Under the pieces are notes generated by a model. It searched no databases. It was given only the letters and a program-made list of their open reading frames with translations, and was not told where the DNA came from. Made by a program: the position numbers and the translations under genes. A stretch of 64,000 nt of DNA from Ascarosepion bandense (lineage: Eukaryota > Mollusca > Cephalopoda > Sepiida > Sepiidae), in assembly GCA_037127315.1 (NCBI GenBank), contig JBBBDQ010001156.1:794501-858500 (forward strand), written 5' to 3'. Below are positions 11,969 through 22,194 of this stretch, piece after piece (within the stretch, counting starts at the first letter, position 1; each line of letters begins with the position of its first letter).

Positions 11969-12660
11969 GCATCTGGATGCTGTTAAATATAAGAGACAAT
12001 GAATGTCTATTATGTTTAATCAGGAGCCGTTCTAAACGTCGTATTTGTGCTTTAATTTCAGTTGAAAATAAAGACAAAAATTCTCCAACATTTGGATAAT
12101 TATTTATTGATTTTCTTCTAAGCTTTCGGCTCACATGAGCCATCTTCAGAGAGGTTGTTTAAGCTGAAATATTATAACATCCACCATCACCGACGATTTT
12201 ATTTTGTGTTGACATAAACCTCCGCTTGGCAACGGCAATAGTTGCCAAAAATAATAAACGCAGTTCTTAAATTTGCGATGCGGTTTTATGACGTCACACC
12301 GCGTGATAGCGCAAAATGACAATAAAACCATGTAGTCAAATGCAATGTAATATGTTATTTCCGGTTTTAAAGTTGATTTTATTGAGTGTTGTTTGTTTAG
12401 ATTTGATGTACATGGCCTCCAATATCTGCAGGTTCCTCTTACTGTGTGTATGAGTAAGGATCACCGTATTGTTGACCAAAATCTGTCTGATATTACCTAC
12501 ATTACCTAGTACTCTGATCAGAAAGATGACATGTAAGTCTACGGGAGAGCGTGGTTGTAGTAAAACCAATATATGTACTAAGTTTTTTTATTAGTATCAG
12601 AGATGCAATCTCTGTATGGGCATGTAAATTGGTACACTACATTAGTTTTTGTAGAGAATT
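11969..12660 (-). mobile_element. Penelope-like element junction: endonuclease end, 3' UTR, hammerhead-like motif, N-terminal start
   Basis: Minus strand, in order. First is a decayed GIY-YIG endonuclease region in two frames: NVVYQFTCPYRDCIS upstream, then HSKRNLQILEAMYIKSKQTT to a stop at 12336. Next come a 190-bp UTR containing TGACGTCA, a hammerhead-like core at 12121-12149, and a frame from ATG 12143 (MAHVSRKLRRKSINNYPNVG, later RRLERLLIKHNRHSLSLIFN). In PLEs the ends of tandemly joined units form pseudo-LTRs, so this looks like the tail of one unit joined to the head of the next. No reverse transcriptase core is present. Confidence 0.65.
12121..12149 (-). ncRNA. hammerhead-ribozyme-like motif
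   Basis: The minus strand reads CTGAAGA, T, GGCTC-ATGT-GAGCC (5-bp stem), GAAA. CTGANGA and GAAA around a stem II are the hammerhead core, and PLEs are known hosts of such ribozymes. One extra T before the stem and no clear stem III or cleavage site mean activity is doubtful. Confidence 0.4.
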
Positions 12661-12713
12661 TAGTTTAGTTTAAGTTAATAGTGAAATAGAAATATTTGCA
12701 CGTAACATACGAC

Positions 12714-12740
12714 TATATATATATATATATATATATATTG
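12714..12740. repeat. (TA)n microsatellite
   Basis: Short pure TA tract upstream of SINE-A. Confidence 0.95.
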
Positions 12741-12789
12741 TGTATTTGACAGCAATTCCTATTTTCTTTGGTTTGTATACGTGTCTCTT

Positions 12790-13100
12790 TTCTGGACATA
12801 AAGATGTGCTTTGTCGTGCAGTGAACGAGAAATCGGAGAGCCGAGTTCGAATTCTAGTCAAATTAGTAGCATATACTTACACGCAAACGCCCTTGTGAAA
12901 TGTATTAAATCATCTCTTCCTTCCAGCTATGGGTTAAATAACAGCACAAATTGGGTTCTATAGCCTTGGTTGGCAACCAGTCTACCGCAGAAAGTAATGA
13001 AAACCAACTGCATGGGACATTTCTGCGCAGTTAGTCATGTCTCTTTCAAGACATGATCGCCCAAGCGTGTATCAAGTATGGCACTTAACGGACTAACATA
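12790..13100 (+). mobile_element. SINE-A, near full length
   Basis: B-box-like GAGTTCGAATTCTAG, body AGCTATGGGTTAAATAACAG, and a complete 3' end (GACATGATCGCCCAAGCGTG, then TTAACGGACTAAC). A short deletion removes part of the tRNA-like head between the two promoter boxes. Confidence 0.85.
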
Positions 13101-13129
13101 AAGAGTGTAAACACTTTGCAAATATTTTT

Positions 13130-13560
13130 TTATTTCCGAGCGTTTTCAGTTATTTTCTCATTCGTTATCAAGATTATTGTTTTCCATTTTCTTTTTAACT
13201 GAATATGTAGATTTATACAAATGTGTATCTGTAGTGATAGGGAAGGTGTTTTTTCTATCATATTTTTGAAAGAACATGTGGCCCTTCCCTGTTCATTTGT
13301 GACATCAGTGAGTGTCTGATTTTTCTTTTATATTCTTATTGCTTCCAATATTTTTAGTCTGTGTAACTTGTGGATGAGCCTAATATATACGATTAAGGTA
13401 CGGGTAGAGTTACGTAGATTTTCCTGTGTGTTAAAATGGGTCCCAATTGACCTATGGCCAGAGAGGTTTCTTCAAAAGCATGCAATGGTATGACCAACAT
13501 AATTATGAACTTTTTTGATCAGAAAGGCAGTTCTTTCAGGGTCATATAAATTCGCAATAT
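13130..13560 (-). pseudogene. Penelope-like GIY-YIG endonuclease remnant plus 3' end
   Basis: Minus strand: TAFLIKKVHNYVGHTIACF, a stop, RNLSGHRSIGTH, then LIHKLHRLKILEAIRI, matching the YVG, RR..H and LEA positions of PLE GIY-YIG domains. Downstream at 13130-13165 is a diverged TTGATAACGA / TGAAAACG hairpin block comparable to the hammerhead-like motif of other copies. In-frame stops show it is dead. A second PLE fragment lies 470 bp away in the same orientation. Confidence 0.6.
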
Positions 13561-13563
13561 TTA

Positions 13564-13589
13564 TCTAAACTTATTTATAAATACAACTT

Positions 13590-13652
<63 letters not shown>

Positions 13653-14096
13653 GTTATCTACAGACTCCGAAACAGCTGAACCGATTTTCTTGAAAATTTA
13701 CAGTTTTACTATAAGCGTCTGTGAGTATTCTTACCTAGGTTTTGTGTCGAGGTACCCCCGATAAATATCGAAAATCGATAATAAAATAAATCAGGTTAGG
13801 AAAGGAATGGTCCGATTTTAATCAAATTTGATACACTTATAGACAAAGACATAAGAAACAATATTCAGAAGTTTCAAGGTTGCAGTTCTTACAATAGTGC
13901 AGAAAATCGATAATATATATAAAATCGGATAAAAATTTGTTTATCTGTCTACATGTCTTTTATACAAATCCACAATTTTTATCCGATTCTCACCAAACTT
14001 CACACAAATATTCTTTAGGCTGAGTCTGAGCTTCAGCACCATGGATTAGTTTTAAAGCTTTTATCACACCCGAGCAACACCGAGCTATACTGCTAG
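13564..14096 (+). mobile_element. non-autonomous Helitron, copy 2
   Basis: Same family as 7160-7923: TCTAAACTTATTTATAAA start, CTCCGAAACAGCTGAACCG, the CCGATTTTAATCAAATTTGA block and a CTAG end before T. It is shorter, carries a 56-bp (GT)n at 13595-13650 where copy 1 has about 12 bp, and its terminal hairpin is mutated (CCCGAGCAACACCGAG). Confidence 0.8.
13595..13650. repeat. (GT)n microsatellite inside Helitron
   Basis: Pure GT tract expanded from the short GT run of the family. Confidence 0.97.
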
Positions 14097-14570
14097 TAAA
14101 TTATTAAAAAAAGACACTTTTATAGTATACTTAAATCATCTAACAATGCAGACACGTTCCGAAATAAAAAAATAATTACTAAACCTATTATGTAAATAAT
14201 TAAACCCATTAACGAACTCTGTGAATGCATACATAACCCTGAAAGCAATTAATGAATAAATAAAAATGCCAAAAAATAGACACGTCTATCTACGATCGTC
14301 AGTAGCAACTGGTTACACACCAAAAAATTTTTGAAAAAGTAAATCTTTTATTTAATAACGAATCAAATGTTAGTATTTAAGGATTTCTATTTTTAAGGTT
14401 TATCAGTCTTTTAACTGATAAATAATCCTATACAATAGCTACAAAATAATCACACGATATCCCATAGTTATTTCTAAATAGTAGACTTTAAATTCTAAAG
14501 TCCATTCTAAAGTTTCAAATATAACTAAAGGGATATATCTAGTTATTTCCACGTAAGTCAGTAAATAATA
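14097..14570. other. no recognisable feature
   Basis: AT-rich, no supported gene or repeat. Confidence 0.45.
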
Positions 14571-14804
14571 TTGACGGGTCACCATGTAACGATAAGGCGG
14601 AACGGTGAAATGAACAGGATGAACGAATGCTTGTTCTCGAAGGGACTTTATATATCATGACATTCATAAATAATACATACATACGAACAAGTGTTCAAAC
14701 ACCGAGAAATACTTATCTATAATATCTAAAAAATATCAGGAGGAACAACCATCTTCCTCAATTGCTGTTAGCTGAAAAAGTGTGACTAGCGCTTGGGTCA
14801 CTAT

Positions 14805-14990
14805 ATAGAGTGACGTCACAAGTGGTTGTCATGTGACCACGTGATTTTATCTTGGCCAATGAGAGTTAAGCACCTTTTGTATCATTACATAACCATCCCT
14901 ATCTATCCAGTAATTGCTAGGATAACAAAATAAACCAGAAGTACATGATCTTCCAATCCATAATGCTCCATTTACCATCATATATAAATA
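14805..14990 (+). promoter_or_regulatory. promoter-like cluster (CRE, E-box, CCAAT, TATA)
   Basis: A perfect CRE TGACGTCA at 14811-14818, E-box CACGTG at 14838-14843, CCAAT at 14856-14860 and TATATAAATA at 14981-14990 lie within 180 bp on the plus strand. TATATAG also precedes the CRE. Such a cluster could belong to a host promoter or to an LTR; the start TGTAACG at 14584 would suit an LTR, but no second LTR or primer site was found. Activity is inferred only. Confidence 0.35.
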
Positions 14991-15115
14991 TTTGGACTAC
15001 CCGGCCCATACACATGGCGTGAAGTTCACTTTATTCTTTTATTTTAAATAAAAAGGAAAAAACGTTTTTTTTATTATTATTATTTAAGTTCCCAGCGTCT
15101 CTAATTCGTGCGCAT

Positions 15116-15475
15116 GTGCAATCGCATCAATGTAAAAAAGTTAATTCCGATGAAGACCTAAATACATCACATATATATTTACCTGCCATATTTGTGTCGG
15201 GTGGGTACCGAAATCATCTCTCAGTTTCGTCGCTGTCCTCGAAGACAGAGTGCGGCTCAGTTGTAGCTCCGTCCGCGAGAACAGGGTTGCAACCGAGAAA
15301 AATTACACTGATAGATACCCGGTCCCGAGGAATAGTATCTCGCGTCCGCGCCACCTCATTTCAGCAGAGGAGTGGACCAGGTGTTCGTCACTGGGGCCAG
15401 CTCAACGGGCAGTTGAGGGGACTGGGGAATTTTGTTCCTCTACCCGTCCGTACGTGGTCGAGTTACCACACTTAA
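15116..15475 (+). CDS. uncertain 119-codon reading frame
   Basis: The frame follows the promoter-like cluster by about 125 bp and lies in a locally GC-richer patch (15240-15470). The product is S/R-rich (SVSSLSSKTECGSVVAPSAR) with no recognised domain. An overlapping frame from 15250 is open as well. It might be LTR-element leader sequence, a host 5' exon or chance. Low confidence that it is translated. Confidence 0.15.
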   Translation: MQSHQCKKVNSDEDLNTSHIYLPAIFVSGGYRNHLSVSSLSSKTECGSVVAPSARTGLQPRKITLIDTRSRGIVSRVRATSFQQRSGPGVRHWGQLNGQLRGLGNFVPLPVRTWSSYHT

Positions 15476-15515
15476 AAAAGACTTTGTGTCACATTTCGCT
15501 CCAGTGTGGGAGTAG

Positions 15516-15517
<2 letters not shown>

Positions 15518-15557
<40 letters not shown>
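15518..15557. repeat. (TA)n microsatellite
   Basis: Pure AT/TA tract. Confidence 0.97.
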
Positions 15558-15561
<4 letters not shown>

Positions 15562-15867
15562 CTTTCAACCAAATTGTAAAACTGAACTCAATAATTCATA
15601 CAATGAAAAATGTAATAGAATAAATCCTAAAAAAATTTAGAATGGCAATTGGAAAATAAATGCCTTACAGAATCTATTTTTTAACATAGTATTAACATAA
15701 CATTCCGTAAGAGTGAATGAAAACTTTGATCCTCCAACATATACCCTATGTTTTAAATTTTCAAATCGACCTTCATTTTGATTAAGTTAAATTAAACACA
15801 CCCATAAAATGTAAATTATCTGTCTTTCCCCTCCATATTTTTCTTTAAATTATACGTAATGTTTTCT

Positions 15868-16182
15868 ACGTCAGAACAGGTTAAGAGGCTCATCCTCATC
15901 CCTTGTTCCCTGTTTAGGACGTGGTTTCCGGCTTTCTCTTTTCCAATCTTCTCACTTTGTTTTCTTGCTATGTTTTGTTTTTTTCAATTGGAGTAGATAG
16001 ATCTATCTATCGCCCGGTTCACACTCTACCCATGGCTATTGAACAGGTTAAGAGTCGCATCCCTTGTTCCCTGTTTAGGATATGGTTTCCGGCTTTCTCT
16101 TTTCCGATCTTTTCACTATTACGTAGCCCCCTGCACATCAGTGGCGTTACCGCCTTGCTCGGGGTGATACGATTAAAAAAAA
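15868..16182 (+). mobile_element. tandem-unit retroposon (TUR), two units plus tail
   Basis: A partial first unit and a full second unit, which contains TTGGAGTAGATAGA, CGCCCGGTTCACACT, CCTTGTTCCCTGTTTAGGA and TTTCCGGCTTTCTCTTTTCC. A single 3' tail follows (CATCAGTGGCGTTACCGCC, then TTGCTCGGGGTGATACGATT) and oligo(A). Other copies carry two to four units. No coding capacity of its own. The tail resembles the LINE-A 3' end. Confidence 0.8.
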
Positions 16183-16464
16183 AAATTATTGAACATTGAC
16201 TGATGACGAGATAAAAAATTTAAATTTCGAAGCAGAAATATCCGTGTAGCAATATAAATAAAATTAATTTTAATTAAAAAAACAAATTTAATCACATTAT
16301 GGTCTTTGACGTATTGAGCAAATCTTTAACAAAAAAAAGTAAATGCCGGAGAACTCGGGGTTTTAAACCTGTTTGGTTTCTTTATATATAAAGACATTAA
16401 GGAGAAACGCTGAAAACATTAAGCTTAGAAATATTTTTTCTTTATATGAATATATTTATTCTTT

Positions 16465-16478
16465 ATCCTTTTTTATCC

Positions 16479-16530
<52 letters not shown>

Positions 16531-16545
16531 GGATAAAAAATAATT
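16465..16545. repeat. palindrome with (TA)n core
   Basis: TTTTTATCCTATTATA, a TA tract and TATAATAGGATAAAAA form a near-perfect inverted repeat of about 80 bp. Confidence 0.85.
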
Positions 16546-16785
16546 TAAAAACCTGTAATAATCTAACACGACTGTTAACCTGTGAAAATTTTACGGTTTT
16601 CTTATTTTAATATTCTGGTGAATCTTAATTCTTCTGGTCTTGACTGAATAAGCGCATGGCAAATTCTATGACGATAAAATATCCGTAGAAATTTCCCCAT
16701 TGCATTATTAATTATTTGAACTGAGCAACTTTAACAAAATATATCAATAACAATAATAAATATAAAATTATCTCTATTTTTGTTC

Positions 16786-17330
16786 ATATCATTCCTCCTT
16801 GCTTGCATTTGTTCTCTATTATGTTTACCGATTGCTTGTCTCTTCTGCTCGTAATCGTTCTCGTCTTCATTCCTATCATTCCACCTCGCTTGCATTCGTT
16901 CTCTATTATGTTTACCGATTGCTTGTCTCTCTTCTGCTCGTAATCGTTCTCGTCTTCATTCCTATCATTCCACCTCGCTTGCATTCGTTCTCTATTATGT
17001 TTACCGATTGCTTGTCTCTCTTCTGCTCGTAATCGTTCTCGTCTTCATTCTTATCATTCCACCTCGCTTGCATTCGTTCTCTATTATGTTTACCGATTAC
17101 TTGTCTCTCTTCTGCTCGTAATCGTTCTCGTCTTCATTCCTATCATTCCACCTCGCTTGCATTCGTTCTCTATTATGTTTACCGATTGCTTGTCTCTCTT
17201 CTGCTCGTAATCATTCTCGTCTTCATTCCTATCATTCCACCTCGCTTGCATTCGTTCTCTATTATGTTTACGGAGTGCTTGTCTCTCTTCTGCTCGTAAT
17301 CGTTCTCGTCTTCTTCTCTCTTGTTCTCTT
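16786..17330 (-). repeat. 89-bp minisatellite derived from E/R-rich coding sequence
   Basis: About six copies of an 89-bp unit, over 90 percent alike. On the minus strand each unit encodes RLRAEERQAIGKHNRERMQA and then RWNDRNEDE, but 89 is not a multiple of three, so the frame shifts at each boundary. The outermost stretch (17392 to 17290) runs cleanly from MEERIRQQREAAREQERRRR into the first unit, suggesting the array was seeded by duplication within a charged coiled-coil-like exon or transposon gene. Source protein not identified. Confidence 0.8.
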
Positions 17331-17399
17331 GCTGCCTCTCTTTGTTGTCTTATTCTTTCTTCCATTACAATGATTTTTCTCCAGAAGTACAATGCATTT

Positions 17400-18015
17400 A
17401 CAAAATATATTTAATTTCATTCATTGCTGCAAAAGCGTGACACACGTAGGTACCTAGGTAGTCATTAACTGTATTATAATATAAAGACTACGACTTTCTA
17501 AGGTTAATCACCACGAGATTTGAAGGACTTATTGGATAAAATAAACAAAAATAAACGAATGAAAAGTATTTTTCTTAGTTGAAGGATAATCAAGATAAAG
17601 ACATCAAAGAAAGACTTGAAATTATTATTTAAAGTACAAAAACGTTATAAGTACAATAATCCCCTCTCTATTTTTTATAATAGATGTTATATATATGACA
17701 TTAATTCTCTTCGTTTTATTATTTCATGTTCGACATTTATCATGCGTGTATTTGTGTACGTCGTCCGGCGTTCATGTTTTCCATCTTTTGTGTCTTTGTG
17801 TGCCTTCATATCTCTTTCTGGAACGTCACGTAGGTAGTACGGTATTAATATATAGATATTTTAATTTAATTTATTTCTGTTTTCTTTTTCCATTTCTCAC
17901 TTTCTGATTAAACGTTAACAAATATGAAATGCGTTAGATTGATTAATGTTTCCGATATATTCTTTATCGGTCGGATTTTGATCTATAACTGATTTATATT
18001 TAACCTTTAACTAAC
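17400..18015. other. no recognisable feature
   Basis: AT-rich sequence. The frames at 17616-17907 show no motif. Confidence 0.45.
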
Positions 18016-18016
18016 G

Positions 18017-18017
<1 letters not shown>

Positions 18018-18066
<49 letters not shown>
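18018..18066. repeat. (TA)n microsatellite
   Basis: Pure TA tract directly after PLE N-terminal coding sequence on the minus strand. Confidence 0.97.
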
Positions 18067-18070
<4 letters not shown>

Positions 18071-18290
18071 TATCGAGGCAGCAGATAATTTTCTAAGCAT
18101 ATACTGTTAAATATAAGAGACAATGAATGTCTATTATTAATCATGAACTGTTCTAAACATCGTATTTTGGCTTTAATTTCAGGTGAAAATAAAAATAAAA
18201 ATTTTCCAAAATTTAGATAATTTTTTATTAATTTGGTTATAAGCTTTCGGCTCACATATGTCATCTTCAGAGACGTTACAGGGACATTAA
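18067..18290 (-). mobile_element. PLE head fragment: hammerhead-like motif and N-terminal frame
   Basis: Minus strand: CTGAAGA at 18264-18270, a weakly paired TGACATATGTGAGCC, GAAA at 18245-18248. The frame then gives MTYVSRKLITKLIKNYLNFG and, later, CLEQFMINNRHSLSLIFNSI to LLPRYT, where the TA tract takes over. It matches the frames at 12143, 42973 and 19489. Flanked on both sides by TA tracts. Confidence 0.65.
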
Positions 18291-18297
18291 CATAAAT

Positions 18298-18301
<4 letters not shown>

Positions 18302-18329
<28 letters not shown>
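18302..18329. repeat. (TA)n microsatellite
   Basis: TA tract on the far side of the PLE fragment. Confidence 0.95.
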
Positions 18330-18333
<4 letters not shown>

Positions 18334-18654
18334 CACTTGTTTTCGATAACTAATTTTTTAATTGAATTTTTAAATATAAAAACGTTTTCTTAAACTTTTA
18401 TTCTAATTGAAAGCTAAATGATTGAATTGAACTTAATATTTACAGTATGCAAAATACTCTGGTGTATTTAAAACAGAAATTATATGAACTGGAATCTAAA
18501 ATTTTTCAATTTTTTCAAATCTTTAGTTTAAAAATCTTGCAAAAATACATCAGTGACACATTATTTTTGGAAAATTATCAAATTTTATATATAAAATCAA
18601 GTAATATATAATTTTTAGTGGATATTCGCATATATATATATATATATATATATA

Positions 18655-19075
18655 CGCTAATTCGGTCGGGTTTCAATCCTGGGTTAAAAGCAATCGGAGT
18701 CTAACAGTACTGATGAGCTGTGATACAGCGAAACAGATCAGTCTACAGATGACTATTTATGCTCTCACACCCTGATTGAGCACTCTGGAAGAATGGTAGA
18801 CTTTGATAAACAGTAGCTACTCTGGCATGTACGCATCGCTCATTCTGTAATGAATTAGAGCACTCTGGCTATTGGGCGTGTATAATGATAATATACACGC
18901 TAAAAAGTCTACCTTCTTCTACCGAGCGCCCATATCCCAGAGGTAGAATCGCCGACTGACGCCAATTCGGTTGGGTTTCAATACTGAGTTAAAAGCAATC
19001 GGAGTCTAACCGTACTGATGAGCTGTGATACAGCGAAACAGATCTGTCTGCGGATGACTATATATATATATATAA
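18655..19075 (+). mobile_element. SINE-B dimer, most complete copy
   Basis: The left unit (from CTAATTCGGTCGGGTTTCAA, through GATGAGCTGTGATACAGCG, to GATGACTATTTATGC), a roughly 185-bp spacer with CATGTACGCATCGCTCATTC, and a complete right unit with its own tRNA-like boxes and (TA)n tail. Left unit and right unit share over 90 percent of their bases. A (TA)n tract also precedes the left unit. Confidence 0.85.
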
Positions 19076-19258
19076 TTAATTTTTTTTTCATTAAATATAA
19101 AATACGACACGTGAATTTTATGTTTCGAGATCATACTTCGTTATTCAACATTACCGAATGACCAGGCAAAATCTCAAAGTTTCCGAATTGCAATGTAAAT
19201 TAAATAAATTTTAAATAAAAAAATCTAATTTACTTTTTTTATAATCTATGATTTATCT

Positions 19259-19260
<2 letters not shown>

Positions 19261-19314
<54 letters not shown>
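19261..19314. repeat. (TA)n microsatellite
   Basis: Pure 54-bp AT/TA tract. Confidence 0.98.
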
Positions 19315-19318
<4 letters not shown>

Positions 19319-19495
19319 GCAGGTTTCATTGAATAATATAGACAAGTTTTGTCTATTAATTTTGTGTAGGATCCGTTCATACCGTCTGATATACTTGATG
19401 GTGATGTCGTTAAAAGACAACAAAAAATCACAGTATTTGTTGAATTTTTTATCGGGTCTAAGCTTTCGGCTCACATAAGCCATTATCAAAGAGTA
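19315..19495 (-). mobile_element. PLE head fragment, divergent subfamily
   Basis: The minus-strand frame from 19489 gives MIMAYVSRKLRPDKKFNKYC, then RRYERILHKINRQNLSILFN, ending ETCIN before the TA tract. It is protein-similar to the other PLE heads despite many base changes, several of them synonymous. The hammerhead-like core is decayed (TTGATAA ... GAAA). Confidence 0.65.
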
Positions 19496-19740
19496 AATAT
19501 TAACACACAGTAAACATAGAACATTTAAGCTATTAACAATAAAGATAATTGAATTGAAAATATAAGTCCATCCCTACCGTGGCGGATGGCCGAAGACAGT
19601 GACAAAATATTAGAGATATACAAATGTGTTTTTGCGTTTCTCCAGAATATATAACGGTCGAGTACTCTCGTTTTCCGAACACACTCATCCGTTAGAGCTT
19701 CTAGCCAATCTCGTTTTTAGACACCTACTTAGGCAGAATT

Positions 19741-20012
19741 GTGTTGGTTCACCATCCGCAGCGCTCACCTGAATGCATGCTGATCAGACCTAAGTTACAG
19801 CTAGAGAGAATGATCATCAGTTTGAACAAGGCTAGTACGACCAGACACTCGGTCATGATGACTTCCGTCTTTCTGCTTGCACCACTATCGACTTACCTAA
19901 CAGAACAGGGAATGTGTAGGATGATAAAAACTATATCGCTAATACCTACGAACTATAGGAAGTTGTGGATAGCCATTATCGGCCAGACTCTGAAGGGATT
20001 CAGTAAATAGAA
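19741..20012 (+). pseudogene. LINE-B 3'-terminal coding fragment
   Basis: The end LSTYLTEQGMCRMIK ... NYRKLWIAIIGQTLKGF resembles the C terminus of LINE-B (LSRWMTKRV ... DRETWKAMIAYV at 62.9 kb). The first part of the frame has no clear match. Confidence 0.5.
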
Positions 20013-20029
20013 GAAATTTCTTAAAATAT

Positions 20030-21350
20030 GCAGTCACCTTAAAGAGTCAGTCGTATTTTTAAAAAATCTAATAGTGATTTCGAAGCGCAACTATTATTTA
20101 GACATATGAGACGCATTGCCATTCACTACCAGCATCGGTTAATCGAGTGATGGTAGTTGCTAGATCAATGCCTTATTCGGTTAATGTAATAAGTCATGAT
20201 CTGTAGTTACGACGCGAAATGAGGAAGTCTTGCGAGGTCAACGTCTTTAACATCAGGATCTGATTCCGATATTTTGATCACCTGACCAAAATGAAGATTA
20301 GAACTAATTGGAAACGTTTAACTTCGACAGCCTTCAGCAAAAGGTGGGTAAATGTGGCGAGCCTGGTTAGCTTGAACGGGGATAGCCTTGATTTTCTCTT
20401 TTAGATCTGCTGGTTACATCGGAGTGGATTCCTTTGGAACCCTCCCCTGGTTAAGGTAGCTCTCTTTTGTGTACCTAGTTAATGTGAATGAATGTGTTCC
20501 TAGCCTGTACTCGGCTCTGTCTTTTGTTATGATCCAAGTCGAGATTCCCAACCTGCCCAGTTTGTTTTAGCCTCCTTTTATCTCGGCTGGGTCAGCTTTT
20601 GATTTTCCCATTCCATTAATTATTTTTACCCCCTCCTCACTCCCTTAGCGAGTTCGCTTATTGGTTTCGTCTTTTGACGGAATACAGCGGCCACTTCTTT
20701 TTCTGTGATGGACGGGTCTTACTAACATTTATTTTATTTTAGTTTGAAAGGTTATGTTGTATTTTTGTTTGTTTTGGGGTTCATCCCCCTGCCAACATTT
20801 CATTTTTCATTAAATGCTTTAAATTATTTATTATATTGTATAGAAATACATTTTTATTGTCATGGGTATTTCGCACTTTTTAGGTATCCCTTGTAAATAT
20901 GTGGCATTGTGGTGTGTGAAGGATTGAGAGTTGATGGATGCGTTCTTGTGGTGAATGTGTAAATCGTAATGAGTAATTCGGTCGTGATAGTATTTAACTA
21001 GGTATAGGTTAGAATACTGATGACCATCCTGAGTTTTTGCTCTTCACAAATTCGGCCTTGTGCCAGAATTTTGTATTTATTACGGAATAAATATTGTCAT
21101 GATCTATGGTTCAAAAAATCTCTCGAGAACGGATTAGCTCGAAAGAATTCATTGATACGAAATGTCTTTTGAATGAAGAAAATAGATCATGAAAAATCGA
21201 TTTGAATAAATGGACCAGTTCGAAATTCCTGTAAACTTATCCAGGTTAACCACGTCAAAAAACTACTTAAGATGCACACACCAGTTCAAGTAAGTCAATG
21301 TTCTTTGACTGTTAATTATGTTGAAGATAATTTCTAATATGTTTATATAT
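20030..21350. other. unassigned region
   Basis: Mixed-composition sequence with no frame above 60 codons that I trust and no repeat seen elsewhere in the window. It could hold LTR or UTR material. Confidence 0.4.
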
Positions 21351-21362
21351 ATCTTTTATTCA

Positions 21363-21640
21363 ATCATTTCACCCCAAGCAAGAAGAGACCGCCACTAGTT
21401 CGCAGGAGGTTATAGTGGAAGATAATACTGGATACAGAGGGTATTGAAGAAAGGATAAAATATGAATTGGATTCAAGATGACAGATTATGGCAATTGACG
21501 CTGAATTTAGATGTTTGGAAATAGTGGCTATCAGGGAAGTAAATAAACGGAAATGTGTTCCATCAACGGGAAGTGCGAGAAAAGAAACTATTCGAATAGA
21601 AGTTGCGGTTACATTTAGCTATTTCGACAATAAATAGGGA
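21363..21640 (-). mobile_element. LINE-A 3' end, degraded
   Basis: The complement has the LINE-A 3' terminus (CTTGCTTGGGGTGAAATGAT) and post-RT coding remnants (CGGGAAGTGCGAGAAAAGAA on the plus strand, as at 61.9 kb). Confidence 0.75.
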
Positions 21641-21651
21641 AAACTTGATGT

Positions 21652-21885
21652 CAGTTAAGTGCCATACGTGAAACACGCTTGGGCGATCATGTCTTGAAAG
21701 AGACATGACTGACTGGGCAAAAGATTATCCCACAGTAGGTTGCCATTGCTTTCTGCGGTAGTCTGGTTGCCAGCCAAGGCTATAGAACTCAATCTGTCCT
21801 GTTATTTAACCCATAACTGGAAGGAAGAGACGGATTTATACCTTTCCCAAGCGTATTTGCGCGTAAGTGAATGCAATGAATTAAA
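21652..21885 (-). mobile_element. SINE-A, head missing
   Basis: 3' end and body of SINE-A (GCTTGGGCGATCATGTCTTG; GTTATTTAACCCATAACTGG) down to GCATTCACTTACGCGCAAAT on the minus strand. The tRNA-like part is gone. Confidence 0.85.
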
Positions 21886-22194
21886 CTGGTCGGGGCACCT
21901 GAGAAAAAAGCTTATAAGAGCTCATAGAAGCTGCGTATGTCAGTGAGAAAGTGACTGATATCGAGATGCCAAGTCAGAATGGATTCCATTGCAGATCCTT
22001 TGAATTTTGTAGGAAAACCTCCGGATGGATATTTATATATGTTCAAATAAAACATGTCTTTTGGGGTCAATGGTTTCTGGTAAATCGCAAAAATAAGAAA
22101 CTTTATGTAAATGTATAAAAATAAATAGAAATCTCTGAGAATGACACTATTTTCTTTCATCCTTCAGACCCCTTTAAGCCTAAATGCATCGTCA

